Source of the DNA: Adiantum capillus-veneris
Lineage: Eukaryota; Streptophyta; Polypodiopsida; Polypodiales; Pteridaceae
Length of the DNA stretch: 64,000 bases
Reading direction: 5' to 3'
NCBI GenBank assembly: GCA_014529385.2
Contig: CM043969.1
Span: forward strand, 37,197,922-37,261,921
Made by a program: the position numbers and the translations under genes
The notes under the pieces: model-generated
What the model saw: the letters and a program-made list of their open reading frames with translations, nothing else
Databases searched by the model: none
What the model was told of the DNA's origin: nothing
Shown: one piece after another, positions 54,001 to 64,000 of the stretch
How the letters are laid out: every line of letters begins with the position of its first letter
Position numbering within the stretch: position 1 is the first letter of the stretch

Positions 54001-54710
54001 AAACCGTCACTTGGATCAGCTGCTAACTAGGAGTTTAAGCTCCCGTTTATAGGATTAACCGGGCCGTTAACGACATCGGAATCAACAAAATGCTAATTCA
54101 ATCTCTAGCTGATGAGACGGTGATGGAAATTATCTTATACTGCCACTTTAACTGCTTCAACTGCCCTTAGGTTCATCAAGCTTCAACTATATCAGTTATT
54201 CCACAGCTCCCTGCTTTGTGCGCTTTGTACTGTTTTATCTGTTGTTCACGACCTCAACTTCTCCTTTAATCCACTTGATTTTTTATTGCCTTCAAGCTCC
54301 GATTCCCTTTCCAAGCCACTTCAATCTTCCTTTCTTGATTACCTTCTTTTGGTTGAAACCTTTCACTCACTAGATTTTTCTCTTCTTAGTTGAATGTCGA
54401 GAGCAAGAGAGAAAGAGTCTTCTTGCTTGTGCACGAGAACAAGTCCTTTTGCTTATCCGAGAGAGAGAGAGAGAGAGAGAGAAATTAACCCTCCTTTGCT
54501 TTGATTGCTTCGTTCAAGCTCGACACGGAGAGGAAACTCCTTGCTTGCCTCGAGGACGAGAGCAAGAGAGAGCTCCCCTTGCCCTTCATTGATAGCTCCT
54601 CGTTAATTGCCTTGCCCTCCTTGATTCCTTGCTTCCTCAAGCTCGTTTTCTTCCCAACACACATGCCAATGTAAACCCTTGGTTCCCCTTTCTTGGCTTG
54701 GATTGCCGAT

Positions 54711-54751
<41 letters not shown>

Positions 54752-55560
54752 CCCTCCTCCCTCGACCTCGTTCTCTACCTCCCTGCACCCTTCGTTGATT
54801 CCTTGCTCTTTGCTTTTCTTGGAGTCCTCCCATGCAAAAAAACCCGAGGCTATTAATAGCTTGCCTCTTCCCTTAATAGTAGCGCCGGTGCTAATGATGT
54901 GGCACATGAACAAAAGCTATGACATGGCAGACGAGTTCTGCAAGCAGCGCCGAAATCGCCGCCTTCGACACCAAAATTGTGCGCCTCGACGAGCTGACCA
55001 ACATTCGACTCATGGCCACTCTCGTCTGAGCGCCCCTGCGGCCTGCGCGAGCATACCTTCCCCGCTTCCTCCTCTGTTCACTGCCACCCGTCATCTCCTT
55101 TCTTCCCCTTACACACTAAAAAAAAAACCCTCAATTAATTGGGTGGCCTTTGTGCCTCATTGGGCGGGCGGCCTCTAACCATACCCACTTGGGCGGCCAC
55201 TCCTTCTTAAGGGCATCACATTTGGCATACATTTTGACCGTAGCATCGCCAAGCATAACATCTCTCTCGAGCAGCCCCTGGAAACAATCTCATCAGGGAT
55301 TCTCTCTCCTTGGGGTAAATCCTGCAATCAATGCTTTTCATGAGATCACATGAAGCTCTTCAAGCAGTTTTTGTACTTAATGAGACGTACACCACATGTG
55401 ATGTACATGTAGCTGCTATCAATGCACTGCAGGAGATAATATTTTGGAGAAGATTCTCCTTGAGCACTTACTTTGTTGCACTCCAAAATCCGAGCGAGAG
55501 CCAAAATCTCCCAGATGGCACTCCGATCGAGTCGACTGGTTTGACACGGAACCGGCCCCC
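54001..55560. other. Non-coding DNA with GA arrays
   Basis: GA arrays lie at 54460-54482 and 54712-54750. Between and around them short blocks recur (GAGAGCAAGAGAGA, CTTGCTTGC). The longest open frames here overlap the GA array and have no domain, so I do not call them. Confidence 0.6.
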
Positions 55561-55810
55561 GATGAATCTTTAACGGCCAATAACTTGGCAACCGTAAATC
55601 CGATCACTAATCTGAAAAGACCGATGCGCCCCACAAAGTGAGCGCTTTAGGCATGTGCATTCATTTCATTTATGTCCCCTCACTTGCAGTTGCCCAATCC
55701 GGTACGGATCTGCAATCGACTCAAACTTCAAACTGCCATGACTTCCTCAGCATAGCTCCAATCGACGAGTCGTAAAGACAGGCCGGTAGAGCACCTCAAG
55801 CACTATTGTT
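55561..55810. repeat. Left arm of a diverged direct repeat flanking the acidic ORF
   Basis: Blocks in common with 58640-58870 in the same order: CGTAA.TCCGATC, AATCTGAAAAGA, CCCAATCCGG / CCCTATCCGG, GATCTGCAA, a TAGCTC block and CAGCACTTCAAG / GCACCTCAAGCAC. The copies are old. They may be LTRs of an element containing the ORF between them. Confidence 0.5.
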
Positions 55811-56616
55811 CTAGAGCATAATCTCTTATCTATGGTCACTGCAAGCATACTCATTTTTGGCATCATTGAGGCATATGTTGGCCCTTCTAAGCGCATCTGG
55901 CATACATTAATCATTAAGGTTGCCCTGTTATCAAGCCCTGATCACTGCTCACTTAATGTGTAGGCTTCAAAGAAGCTTAGCTTGCATTTCTCTGCTCTTT
56001 TTCTCATCATGGCAGCGGAGCTGCATGACATCCACCCCCTCTGAACCTGCACAGCCTCCGGTCTGTGCCAACAACACTTCAATATGCATCTGCTACAAGT
56101 ACCTTAAGCTCTTTATCGATCAGACTCACTTAACTGGTAAACGTATAAAAAATGAAATAAGGCTTATACCTATCATCAATGTTCTAGCTTAATCATTAGG
56201 TAGCTGTCCATCAAAAATCTCTGAATTGTATGTGTCGTATCTTCAAAGCATCCAATTATGAAAAACATGTTTAGTGAACCCCGCCAGACTCAAGTGCTCC
56301 AGCTAATGATGCACACGGCTTGACCATTAAGCTCTCTTTAAGGAACCATGTCAAGCTCAAGTATACCTTACTCTGTCTGCACACGGAATGGCCATCAAGT
56401 CCTTTACCTCAAGTTCTGCTAGCAGAACCAACTCAAAAGATGTGAAGAAACTTCATCAATTGTCGAAAGAAGTCAGCTGGAAGCCAACCATGTAATCTTA
56501 TTGACTGCATAACCAAAGCTATTCTGACTTCGCATAATCTAAAAAACAAAACCTTGTACCATGCAACCTGCTACAACAGATAACTGGTACCTTCAAATCT
56601 GGAACTTTGCACTTTA
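55811..56616. other. Stretch without a recognisable gene
   Basis: I see only short, uncharacterised frames on both strands. The minus-strand sequence AATAAA at about 56613-56618, directly after the DPGG frame, could act as a polyadenylation signal for the ORF upstream of it. Confidence 0.5.
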
Positions 56617-58187
56617 TTAGCCCCCGGGATCAAACGGGAACCCAATCATTTGTCCATTGTGAGCATTCCTTTAAAAATTTTGCACCATCCTCCAGGATCA
56701 CAGGGAATATACAAGAATTTTCAATCATTACAGCATAAACATACATTAACCCACAAATCTTCATGCAAACCGCCTGGATCATATGGCATATAAGTCAATT
56801 GCCTAGGACCATGCATATATCTGTCACCTCCTGGGTCAAAAGCTAGCTCAAAATCCCCTACATCATAGGGTAGCATCAGATCCCATATAGCATCGGGTAG
56901 CATCAGATACTACCATATCCCCTGTGCAATTGGCTCATCCAATTGTCGATCATCAATCACAGGTAGAAGCATTGGCAGTACACCTTCACTCTCACTAGTA
57001 TTGGAATCCGAATCATGCATATCTAAATACATCAAGTTTTTGACAAAACTCTCTTCATTAGGATTGCAAGATGCATCAGAAAACAATTCTCTATCTCGTA
57101 GAGACTCAAAATCAAGTAAAGCATCATCCAACAATTGCATAAGGTCTTCATCAACTGCATCTGGACAAACTTTCTCATGAATGAATCTAGATTGATTTCC
57201 ATCCTTAGCATCTGTATTTGAGAACCCTTCCAAAGCTTCATCCAATAAGAATATAAGATCTAGGTCCACCGCTTGAGAAGGTTCCTCAATCCTGTACATC
57301 TCAGGTTGTTGTAAACTAAGATTTCCACATGTGACATGCATACTAAATGTATCTGCAGTAAACTGCTCTTTAAGTCTTTCACCCTCAACCAGATATCTTT
57401 GCACTTTTGTAGCACAAAGTTCAGCATGCACATTGAAAATTTCATCTACTGCCCTGTATGTATCATCTGCACAATGAAACCAATCATAATCATCAACAAG
57501 AGATTGCACTTCACTATGCATCACCTCTGAATCAGCATCATCAATTTCATGATCTTTCTGTCGTAGTGTGAGCCCTGTGTCACAAATTCTTGATAGAGAA
57601 GAAATTTGATCCCTCTCTAAATCACCATCATCAAATTCAGGATCAATTTTCCAGATCGATAGCTCTAGGTCACAGAAGCCTGTCAAAGGAGGAGTCTGCT
57701 CCCCCTCTGATTCATTATCATCACATTCAGGTTCAGTTGTCCAATTTGGTAGTTGTGCTTCACAAAAGCTTGTCAATGAAGGAGTCTGCACCCCCTTTGA
57801 ATCAAGTGCATACTCTTGCCTAGCCAAGTCCTCAAAATCTGGTACATCAAAATTTGGTAAATCTAGTATACCAAAATCCATGGTCTTGCCTCTCTCAACA
57901 GCAGCCCTGCTTTGACCTATGACATCTGTATCATTAATCAACTCTTTGGCAAAACCTGTACTAGCATCACTAATCACCTCTATGGAAGAATCTGTACTAG
58001 AATAATTTTGCTCTAATTCTGGTTCAGTAGCAAAAGTATCAGTTGTAACTGAATCTTCCTGCATGTCTACTTGAATTTGGTTGCACTCATTTACCTGCAC
58101 ATCTTCCTGAGCTTTAGCCAATTCATTGTCTTGATCCCATGATTTCTTTTCTTTTTGTACTGCATGTGTAGGATGATGCCCAGCCAC
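56617..58187 (-). pseudogene. Acidic ORF with three 30-residue repeats and C-terminal DPGG motifs; family unknown
   Basis: The main frame is open from 58187 to a TAG at 56910-56912. It has no ATG before 58064 (MQEDS); upstream only a TAA near 58220 limits it, so translation may start at 58064 or the 5' part may be spliced. The same phase continues after the stop (56721-56906, then 56646-56720) and, one base shifted, to 56617. Residues 131-220 are three tandem 30-residue repeats (57706-57795, 57616-57705, 57526-57615) with the pattern QTPxLTxFC ... W ... PExDD. Further on AVDLDLIFLLDEALEGF is repeated 38 residues later as AVDEDLMQLLDDALLDF. After the stop come four DPGG motifs (56826, 56769, 56688, 56620). 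The protein is very acidic, with no membrane segment. I do not recognise it. The diverged repeats on each side suggest a mobile-element ORF rather than a host gene. Confidence 0.55.
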
Positions 58188-58639
58188 GTGGCGGTCCCAG
58201 GGAGATCCATCCTCTTAAGCCCTTCAAGCTCTCCAAAAGGTGCACTACCAAAAAGATTTTGCTTGTATTTTCAGTCCCCGACCATTTATGGCCCAGTCTT
58301 CTGATTTTTGATCTGTAAAATCCGCACCAAAGACTTGGTTTCCAACTTCAACCCGTGCAAGCTATATCCCATTCCGGCCATGTCTGGCACGTCAATCAAA
58401 ACGACAAAAGTGGCAAAAAACATCAGATTGACCCCGGTTGGACCATCACCATTAGCTTTCCCCTGCTATAACTTGCCCATCCGGTCTCTATTTGACGCAT
58501 TGTAACCCCTTCTAGCATTCATTTGCCACATAGAACACATACAATTCTTGGTCGAGCCCCAAAAAACACCAGATGATCCGACACCCCATGTGGTTAGGTG
58601 GGCACCAACCTAACCCCGACAAAAGTTCAAATGGCTATA

Positions 58640-58870
58640 AACTACAATCCGTAGCTCCGATCTGCAATCTGAAAAGATGACTATGCTCCATAAATCGAGC
58701 ACTACGCGTCCATACACTGACCTCCTCTTGGGCCACTTGTCCCCAGCTGCCCTATCCGGCAAGATCTGCAACACATTGCACCTTCCATTTCAAATATCTT
58801 GGGCTCCGTAGCTCTATTTGATGAGCCGTCTGGACATGCTCCTTCAGCACTTCAAGCTCTACATATCTGG
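58640..58870. repeat. Right arm of the diverged direct repeat
   Basis: Counterpart of 55561-55810, about 3.07 kb apart, in the same orientation. The surrounding 58190-59040 has no supported gene; part of it (58330-58500) is a still more diverged version of the same text (CCCATTCCGG, CCCATCCGG, GCTATAACTTG). Confidence 0.5.
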
Positions 58871-60271
58871 GGTCAAAAAACATCACTTTGATCACCCTTC
58901 ATCTGCCTCCCTGTCAGGCCCTACATGGAGCCTTCTTGGCCTAAAAAACCACATAAAGCATACATCTCCTCTACCACTTGCCTGCATAAGTTCTCCCCAT
59001 CTGCTCTAGCCCTTTGCCATGCATCTATAAGCATACACATCACTGCATGTGCCCTCTGCTATGGTCGACACACTTTGGCTGCATCAACGTATTGGGACCA
59101 TCCAAAACAAAATTCAAGTTACCCAATGAAGTAGAAGATTTAACCTTCCTACCCGTAGCTAATTCCACTGTAAGGTTTGTATCAGGGTGTTCAAGCAAAA
59201 TGATATTTCTGATGCACTTAGGAGATATGAAAGAATGTGTACTCCCAAAATCAATCAATAAGGTAAAATGGTTACCTTGATACTCCATTGGGGTTTGAAT
59301 TATTGAAAATTGTTCATTCACTCCCTGATGTTCAACTGCAACATGAACATACACGTTTGCCTGATTTCCTTCACCTCTAGCCCCTTGAGCTCTGTTAACT
59401 TGAGGTCTTTAATTTCCTCCTCCTCCTCGACGAGATTGATGGTTAACATTTTCATTGTTGTTATTGTTGGCAAGCGGTCCATTCCAAACAAAAGGTAGAT
59501 TGCTTGGTCTAAAGTTCCCTTGGTTTTGATGTTGTCTTTGACTTTGGTTAAAGTTCTGTTGATTGAAGTTCCTCTAAATTGTATATGTTCTAGGTCTAAA
59601 ATTTCCAAAATTTTGATTTGGGTTGAAGTTTCTAGGTTCATAATTGTCCACTAATCCTATGAAGCTTGAATTATTAAATGGACAGTCCCTGGACTGATGA
59701 CCAAGATCAAGACAAGTGTAGCACAAATGATCCTGTCTGGCCTTCATACGTGATAAGTTCTCTCTTCTTTGCTGTGGATTTCCAAACCTTTTTTCCTCCT
59801 CAGGACGAGGCCTTTTGATTTCATGAACATGATCAGGTTCTAGTTTCCTCTTTCCGGTAGTGGATAACTCTATTTCAATGGGCTTGCCTGCATCAAGGAC
59901 ATCTGCAAAATTGGTAAGACAAAGACTCTGGAGTCTAGTCTTCATAGGATTATGTAACCCTAACACGAATTGAGCTACCTTGACCTCTAGAGTCATCCCT
60001 ACTGGAGCATACTAAGGGTTAAGAAATCTTAATAGTATGATTCCAGATCTCTGATTCCTTGAGTACAGTCAAGAAACTCATTCATACGGCCTGAATGATA
60101 AACCATGTTTAGATAGTTCTTCTTGAGCTGGGTTTTAAGATAATCCCAAGTTGCTGCATTAGGATCAATATTGTTTTCTGTGCAATGGTCTCTCCATCAA
60201 TGGTTGGTTGTTTTTTCTAGTTTGAACTTAGCGATGATAGCTTTGTTTACTACAAATGAATGAGTCAAATC

Positions 60272-61412
60272 TGTTGAGCTTATATGTGAAGCTACTCAAT
60301 ATATGGCTTCTCTATATATCCATGATGATATTTCGTTGATTCCATGGTGATTTTTATTGATACCATGATGATGTTTTGTTGATACCATGGTTATTCTCGG
60401 TGATACCATGATGTTGTTTCGTTGATACCATGGTTATTCTCGGTGATGCCATGATGATATTTCGTTGATACCATGGTTATTCTCGGTGATGCCATGATGT
60501 TGTTTCGTTGATACAATGATTATTCTCGGTGATATCATGATGCTTTTCGTTGATACCATGATCATTTATTCATTTTTATTGACATAATGATGATATTTTG
60601 TTAATACTTTGATGGTATTCATTGATCACTACATTGATAAATGTTGTTTTATGTAGTATATACACATATCATTTGTATCACGTAATCACACATTTTGTAC
60701 TTTTACGTTTATACTTTATGTACCATATGTTGTCGTGCGTATATATGTCGTCAAAAGAGTGGCGTCGCGAACCATCTCTTATGGCATTGTGAACGTAATT
60801 ATTTCATTAACGATGCTAATAATTTTCCTGACATGTTTTTTTTTGGAGTCTATGATCTATGTAGGATTGATCAAAGAATTGATTTTATGAAGACAAACTT
60901 GGTGACAATAAAAGATTTATGAAGATATGTTTGGTGATGCCATATTGATGACAACATGAAGACATGTTTGGTGATGCGATATTGATGACAAGCTACACAG
61001 CAGATTCACGGAGACACTTTTGATTACAAGCTAATTGATAGCTTTTACACCTCTTTATTGAACCTTTGTATTCATTATTGTATTGGATAGGAGTAATGTA
61101 ACTCCTCATAAAACATTCATTGTAAAAGGAGTGATGTAGCTCCTCGTAAACATTTGTATATTCAATGATTTTTATAATATAACGGTGGGTGTATATAGAG
61201 CTGTGGGTTTTTCCCTTGATCCCCCAAGGGTTTTTTCATCCACAGTTAGGGACCCTTATTTGAGCGGGGGTGTTGAGCTTATATGTGAAGCTACTCAATA
61301 TATGGCTTCTCTATATATGGCACCCAGGTCCCCTCTATATATACATCATCTCATGTGTGTATTCTACACACTTTGGGGTTCTACTTCTGTGTTCTCTCCT
61401 TCTCTCTCAACA
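60272..61412 (+). mobile_element. 1.14-kb TRIM-like non-autonomous LTR element
   Basis: It starts TGTTGAGCTT and ends CTCAACA, with a perfect AAATC target duplication (60267-60271 and 61413-61417) inside gag. The 3' LTR is 61271-61412 (142 bp), preceded by a purine tract GAGCGGGGG (61262-61270). The 5' LTR matches only for its first 48 bp (60272-60319) and then passes into a minisatellite, so the rest of the 5' LTR and the primer site are deleted. Upstream of the 3' LTR, TTTTTCCC...AAGGGTTTTTT (about 61208-61236) is an inverted block like those near the end of copia elements. No protein is supported. Confidence 0.85.
60330..60570. repeat. 43-bp minisatellite inside the TRIM-like element
   Basis: Units with GTTGATACCATGG and TTATTCTCGGTGAT begin at 60378, 60421, 60464, 60507 and 60549 (periods 43, 43, 43, 42), with degenerate half-units before and after. 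Each unit itself contains two related GATxCCATG halves. Confidence 0.9.
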
Positions 61413-61982
61413 AAATCAAAGTAGTCATCCATGCGCTCAATCCAATCTTCAAACCTTGCCTATATCTTTTCCTTCCCCACTAAAGTTTCCAAGTTGAGAC
61501 TTGCAAAGCATAGCATCGATGTCTCTATCAATGATGGTGTGTTGAGGAACAATAGGTGCATTTGCTTTAGCAGCAGTCACATTTCCTCTAGGAGGCATGG
61601 TAACTTACTACACCATATCAACCAAGGTCACACTTAGTACAACATTTTAATCCCCTCGAAGTCCTTTAAGCCAAATAGAATAGACTATTGAGAACAAAAT
61701 GAGAGAGAGAATAGGAGAAAGAATAACAAATAAATAATCCAATTTCTATACCACAAAACTTGGGAGTTCAAAAAAAAAATTATACAAAGTGTCTAATAGA
61801 TTCTAATGGCTCTGGCATAATGCACCCGGTAATAGCCAGTGTGACATCCTTCCACCAATGGAGCACAGCTATCCCATTCCTTGAGTATATCAAAAGGTTG
61901 ATCCTAATAATCCTTTTTTATCTTTGGTTGAAACATCTCCTCATTAGCGTGTGAATCATACCATTATTGGGTAAGAGATCAA

Positions 61983-62138
61983 TTAGTTTACAGGTACTCC
62001 CATTCCGCTGTGAACTATTGTCTTCTTGTACTTGAAGTAGTCATCAAAGTAAGCAGATTCTTTTGATAACACATCATGTGTGTCCCGTCCATCTGAGCTG
62101 TAGCTATTTACACAATCTGCAAGGCACTGGGGTCTGTC
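61983..62138 (-). CDS. Possible last exon of an unknown gene
   Basis: The minus frame, without an own supported start, reads QCLADCVNSYSSDGRD, then DVLSKESAYFDDYFKYKKT and a stop at 61983-61985. A possible splice acceptor (GCCTATAG) lies at about 62137-62144. The composition is protein-like, and it follows the two related exons below in the same strand. I do not recognise it. Confidence 0.35.
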   Translation of the reverse strand, partial: DRPQCLADCVNSYSSDGRDTHDVLSKESAYFDDYFKYKKTIVHSGMGVPVN

Positions 62139-62298
62139 TATAGGCATTGTATACAACTTTTATATGGAGAGGATTGTGGATTAGTGACTTTTTAAATAAG
62201 TCAAAGAATAACTTCCAAGGTACCGGGCTAAAGGAATGTTGATTGTTGGTTTGGGAGCATTGACGGTCCCATACATTAAACATAACAATGTTGAAACA

Positions 62299-62685
62299 TC
62301 ACGTAGCCATTATTAAGGGAAGTATGTTTCTAGCTATCCATGTTTCCTTTGTCGGTCTCAAGATAAGTTCATAAGTATTTATGTACAACACTTGGTTAGT
62401 GACAACAATCTCCTTTCCCAACTTGGATTGTATCCAATCGGTACTCCCAATGGACGAGGGTTTATGTTCAGCTAGTCTAAACTCAGGGTTTCTTGCAGCA
62501 TAATGGTACCAAGCTCGGAATGTATTAGGTACAATACAATCTGTGGACATTAACCTGTTCTTCTCTTCCCCATTATGCGTGGTAGTGACAAGGCTGTGCA
62601 CTTCCACTCTTGCTTGAAGATACTCCTCCACCATAAGGTGGGAGAGTATATCCGCCCATATCCCTCGAGGTAAGATGTCAGTCAT
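62299..62685 (-). CDS. Exon-like ORF with a VPNT-AW-Y-PE-R domain, copy 2
   Basis: 128 codons from ATG at 62685 (MTDILPRGIW), directly after a splice-acceptor-like TGTGTGTAG. The core CIVPNTFRAWYHYAARNPEFR, then DWIQSKL and QVLYINTYELI, aligns with the ORF at 63294-63653. The end of the exon is uncertain; the frame stops at 62299. No known family comes to mind. It may be one repeated exon of a host gene or a gene fragment carried by a transposon. Confidence 0.45.
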   Translation of the reverse strand: MTDILPRGIWADILSHLMVEEYLQARVEVHSLVTTTHNGEEKNRLMSTDCIVPNTFRAWYHYAARNPEFRLAEHKPSSIGSTDWIQSKLGKEIVVTNQVLYINTYELILRPTKETWIARNILPLIMAT

Positions 62686-63293
62686 CTACACACACATCCC
62701 ATCACTCAAGTTAGTTAGAATGATAAAACCAAGATTCAAACTCAAATATTATGACCTTAAAACAATATGCATCATATCAAAAGTCAAATTTTTATAATGG
62801 TAGAAAACCAAAAAGATACATAGTGTCTTTAGGGAAATACATGAATGCGAAAGGGTCCTATGAACCAATTCTTGGTTCCTATGACAGAGGTTCTATCCCT
62901 ATATTTGTTCACATCTCGAGTTTCAAAGTTTAGAACTTCAACTTATGCACTTAAATTCATGTTTTCCTTTTCGTATCATTCCTTTCCTCGTGATACATCC
63001 GTTGGGTGGTATTCCATTAAAGTAGTTTACATGAGCATGTCGTTCATTTACATCATCTCTATAGAAATATCTACTCGAGTTTACTGTCATTGGTTGTGCT
63101 TGGGCAAAGTCACTAATGCACCTAGGCTTTTTGTAGTCATCAAAGGTAATAGTGACATTGTGAGGATTCTATTTGAGAATAGACCCATAGACTCTATTGA
63201 ACCAATCCTTGGATACATAATAGAGTCGGTTGCCGCAATTTGACTTCTTCCATACTCTGATTATGACCTTTTCACAAAGCAATATCTTTTGGT

Positions 63294-63653
63294 TTAGCAT
63301 GAGGGCCTTCTTTTACTAAGTATGAGATCTCGACTCAGTATGTCCAAAAGCAAACACAGGTTAAGGTAAAGAACATATCCTTGTACTTTGACGTTGCCTT
63401 CTTGTATCTTTTCCTTGATCCAAAGCTGTGGATCGGTCATAAAACTATCAGGCACTTGTGCTCGATATTCGGGTTGGGCTTCAACATATAACTCCCACGC
63501 TACGTAAGTGTTTGGAACAAGGTAATCTCTAGTCCCGGTTGAAGCTCGAACCACTTCAACTCCCCAATGGATATTGAATCCGATCACGTAATTGAAAAAG
63601 ACCCTTTGTGCAAAATCACTCGGGAGTTCATCTAGACAATTAAGAAGACCCAT
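63294..63653 (-). CDS. Exon-like ORF with a VPNT-AW-Y-PE-R domain, copy 1
   Basis: 119 codons from ATG at 63653 (MGLLNCLDELPSDF), directly after TTGTTTTTAG preceded by a pyrimidine tract, a good acceptor site. The core reads LVPNTYVAWELYVEAQPEYR, then LWIKEKI and YVLYLNLCLLL. A donor-like CTTAGTAAAAG near the end of the frame could close the exon. The homology to copy 2 covers nearly the full length (about 15 identities in the last 57 residues). Function unknown. Confidence 0.45.
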   Translation of the reverse strand: MGLLNCLDELPSDFAQRVFFNYVIGFNIHWGVEVVRASTGTRDYLVPNTYVAWELYVEAQPEYRAQVPDSFMTDPQLWIKEKIQEGNVKVQGYVLYLNLCLLLDILSRDLILSKRRPSC

Positions 63654-63864
63654 CTAAAAACAAGACAAGGAGAGAGAAAACTTAGTACACATGTGAACCA
63701 ACATTGAGTTTATGCTTCTTTTATTCAGCAAAATTTTTCATTACAATATTATGGGTGTCTCGAAGCCAACTCTCTAAATATTCTTTTAACTCTCATAGCA
63801 TGGTATTCACTTGACCCTCCCACGCTACAACATGGTCTATAGTTATCTTCTAATTTTTCTTTCC

Positions 63865-64000
63865 CTATGATAGCTGAAGAGCTTCAAATTTCTTAGCAAC
63901 TTCGACAATCCTAAGTAACATTTGGGAGCGCATTGCCAAATAGTAGAACATGTCTTCTAGGCCTAACCACATTCTGAGTTCAAGTAGCCTGAGGTTGGCA
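63865..64000 (-). CDS. Possible partial exon at the window edge
   Basis: The minus frame enters from beyond the window and reads LRLLELRMWLGLEDMFYYLA, then RIVEVAKKFEALQL and a stop at 63865-63867. It is helix-like and protein-like, in the same strand as the exon-like ORFs. No family assigned. Confidence 0.25.
   Translation of the reverse strand, partial: ANLRLLELRMWLGLEDMFYYLAMRSQMLLRIVEVAKKFEALQLS

Larger units (their letters stand above)
59040..61598 (-). pseudogene. Gypsy Gag-protease fragment, interrupted by a TRIM-like insertion
   Basis: Gag starts at the ATG at 61598 (MPPRGNVTAAKANAP). The frame is shifted near 61450 and continues with WIERMDDY up to the insertion at 61413; it resumes at 60271 with the LTHSF continuation, then TWDYLKTQLKKNY and RMNEFLDC. 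A zinc knuckle CYTCLDLGHQSRDC is in 59574-59996. The protease at 59040-59354 has FTLLIDFGSTHSFIS, with DFG in place of DSG or DTG. Homology ends near 59085, before reverse transcriptase. Stops and frameshifts make it dead. Confidence 0.82.

Noticed and set aside
54693-55178. Plus-strand open frame of 161 codons
   Set aside because: It starts in the GA array and has no domain; composition after the array is not convincing.
62845-63243. Plus-strand open frame of 132 codons
   Set aside because: It lies antisense to the presumed intron between the two related exon-like ORFs and has no recognisable domain.

Overview
This 64-kb window is plant nuclear DNA that consists almost entirely of LTR retrotransposons, many nested inside one another. 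The evidence for a land plant is: a Ty3/gypsy element of the Tat type with an extra RNase H domain, two chromodomain-bearing gypsy elements (chromoviruses), a Ty1/copia element with an initiator-tRNA-Met primer site, and primer sites matching plant tRNA-Asp. I could not resolve the clade. I recognise no ordinary housekeeping gene; the only candidates for host exons lie in the last 2 kb.

Layout. (1) 1-3838, plus strand: a Gag-protease polyprotein broken only by three in-frame stops, then its polypurine tract and 3' LTR (from 3860). (2) 5491-6468: an LTR-like start and degenerate repeat DNA. (3) 6469-21095, minus: a decayed Tat-type gypsy element whose 5' LTR is split by a complete copia element (14423-20109) that carries two in-frame internal duplications. 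(4) 21294-40527: three tandem copies of a 1,224-bp unit; the second copy is split by a very young 15.56-kb element (22623-38179, 937-bp LTRs with one visible difference, AAAAT target duplication). This young element has no reverse transcriptase. It encodes a long open Gag-protease protein fused to an integrase C-terminal piece and a second protease-like domain, plus a 3' pair of overlapping ORFs. (5) 40528-42339: microsatellites and CCAAT-rich spacer. (6) 42340-50865, minus: a chromovirus interrupted by a second, complete, short-LTR chromovirus (43118-49033, CTCTT duplication). (7) 51130-54000, plus: an LTR, a tRNA-Asp-like primer site and a non-coding internal region. (8) 54000-59000: GA arrays, a diverged direct repeat pair, and between its arms an unrecognised acidic ORF with three 30-residue repeats and C-terminal DPGG motifs. 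(9) 59040-61598, minus: a gypsy gag-protease fragment interrupted by a 1.14-kb TRIM-like element (60272-61412). (10) 61983-64000, minus: exon-like pieces, two of which encode related domains of about 120 residues that I do not recognise.

The strongest unexplained signal is a family of CG-centred palindromes. In the young 15.6-kb element nine copies of a 24-bp palindrome (seven exact) lie in two non-coding clusters on either side of the Gag ORF, at spacings of about 283-289 and 125-135 bp. A different, AT-rich palindrome with a CG-rich centre recurs at 288-294-bp spacing in the non-coding internal region of the separate element at 52.2-54 kb. In both, the palindrome is far better conserved than its surroundings.

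How it works together: the young element appears non-autonomous. It keeps LTRs, primer site, polypurine tract and Gag-protease, and must borrow reverse transcriptase and integrase core from a partner not seen here. The other elements are mostly dead by stops, frameshifts or nested insertion.
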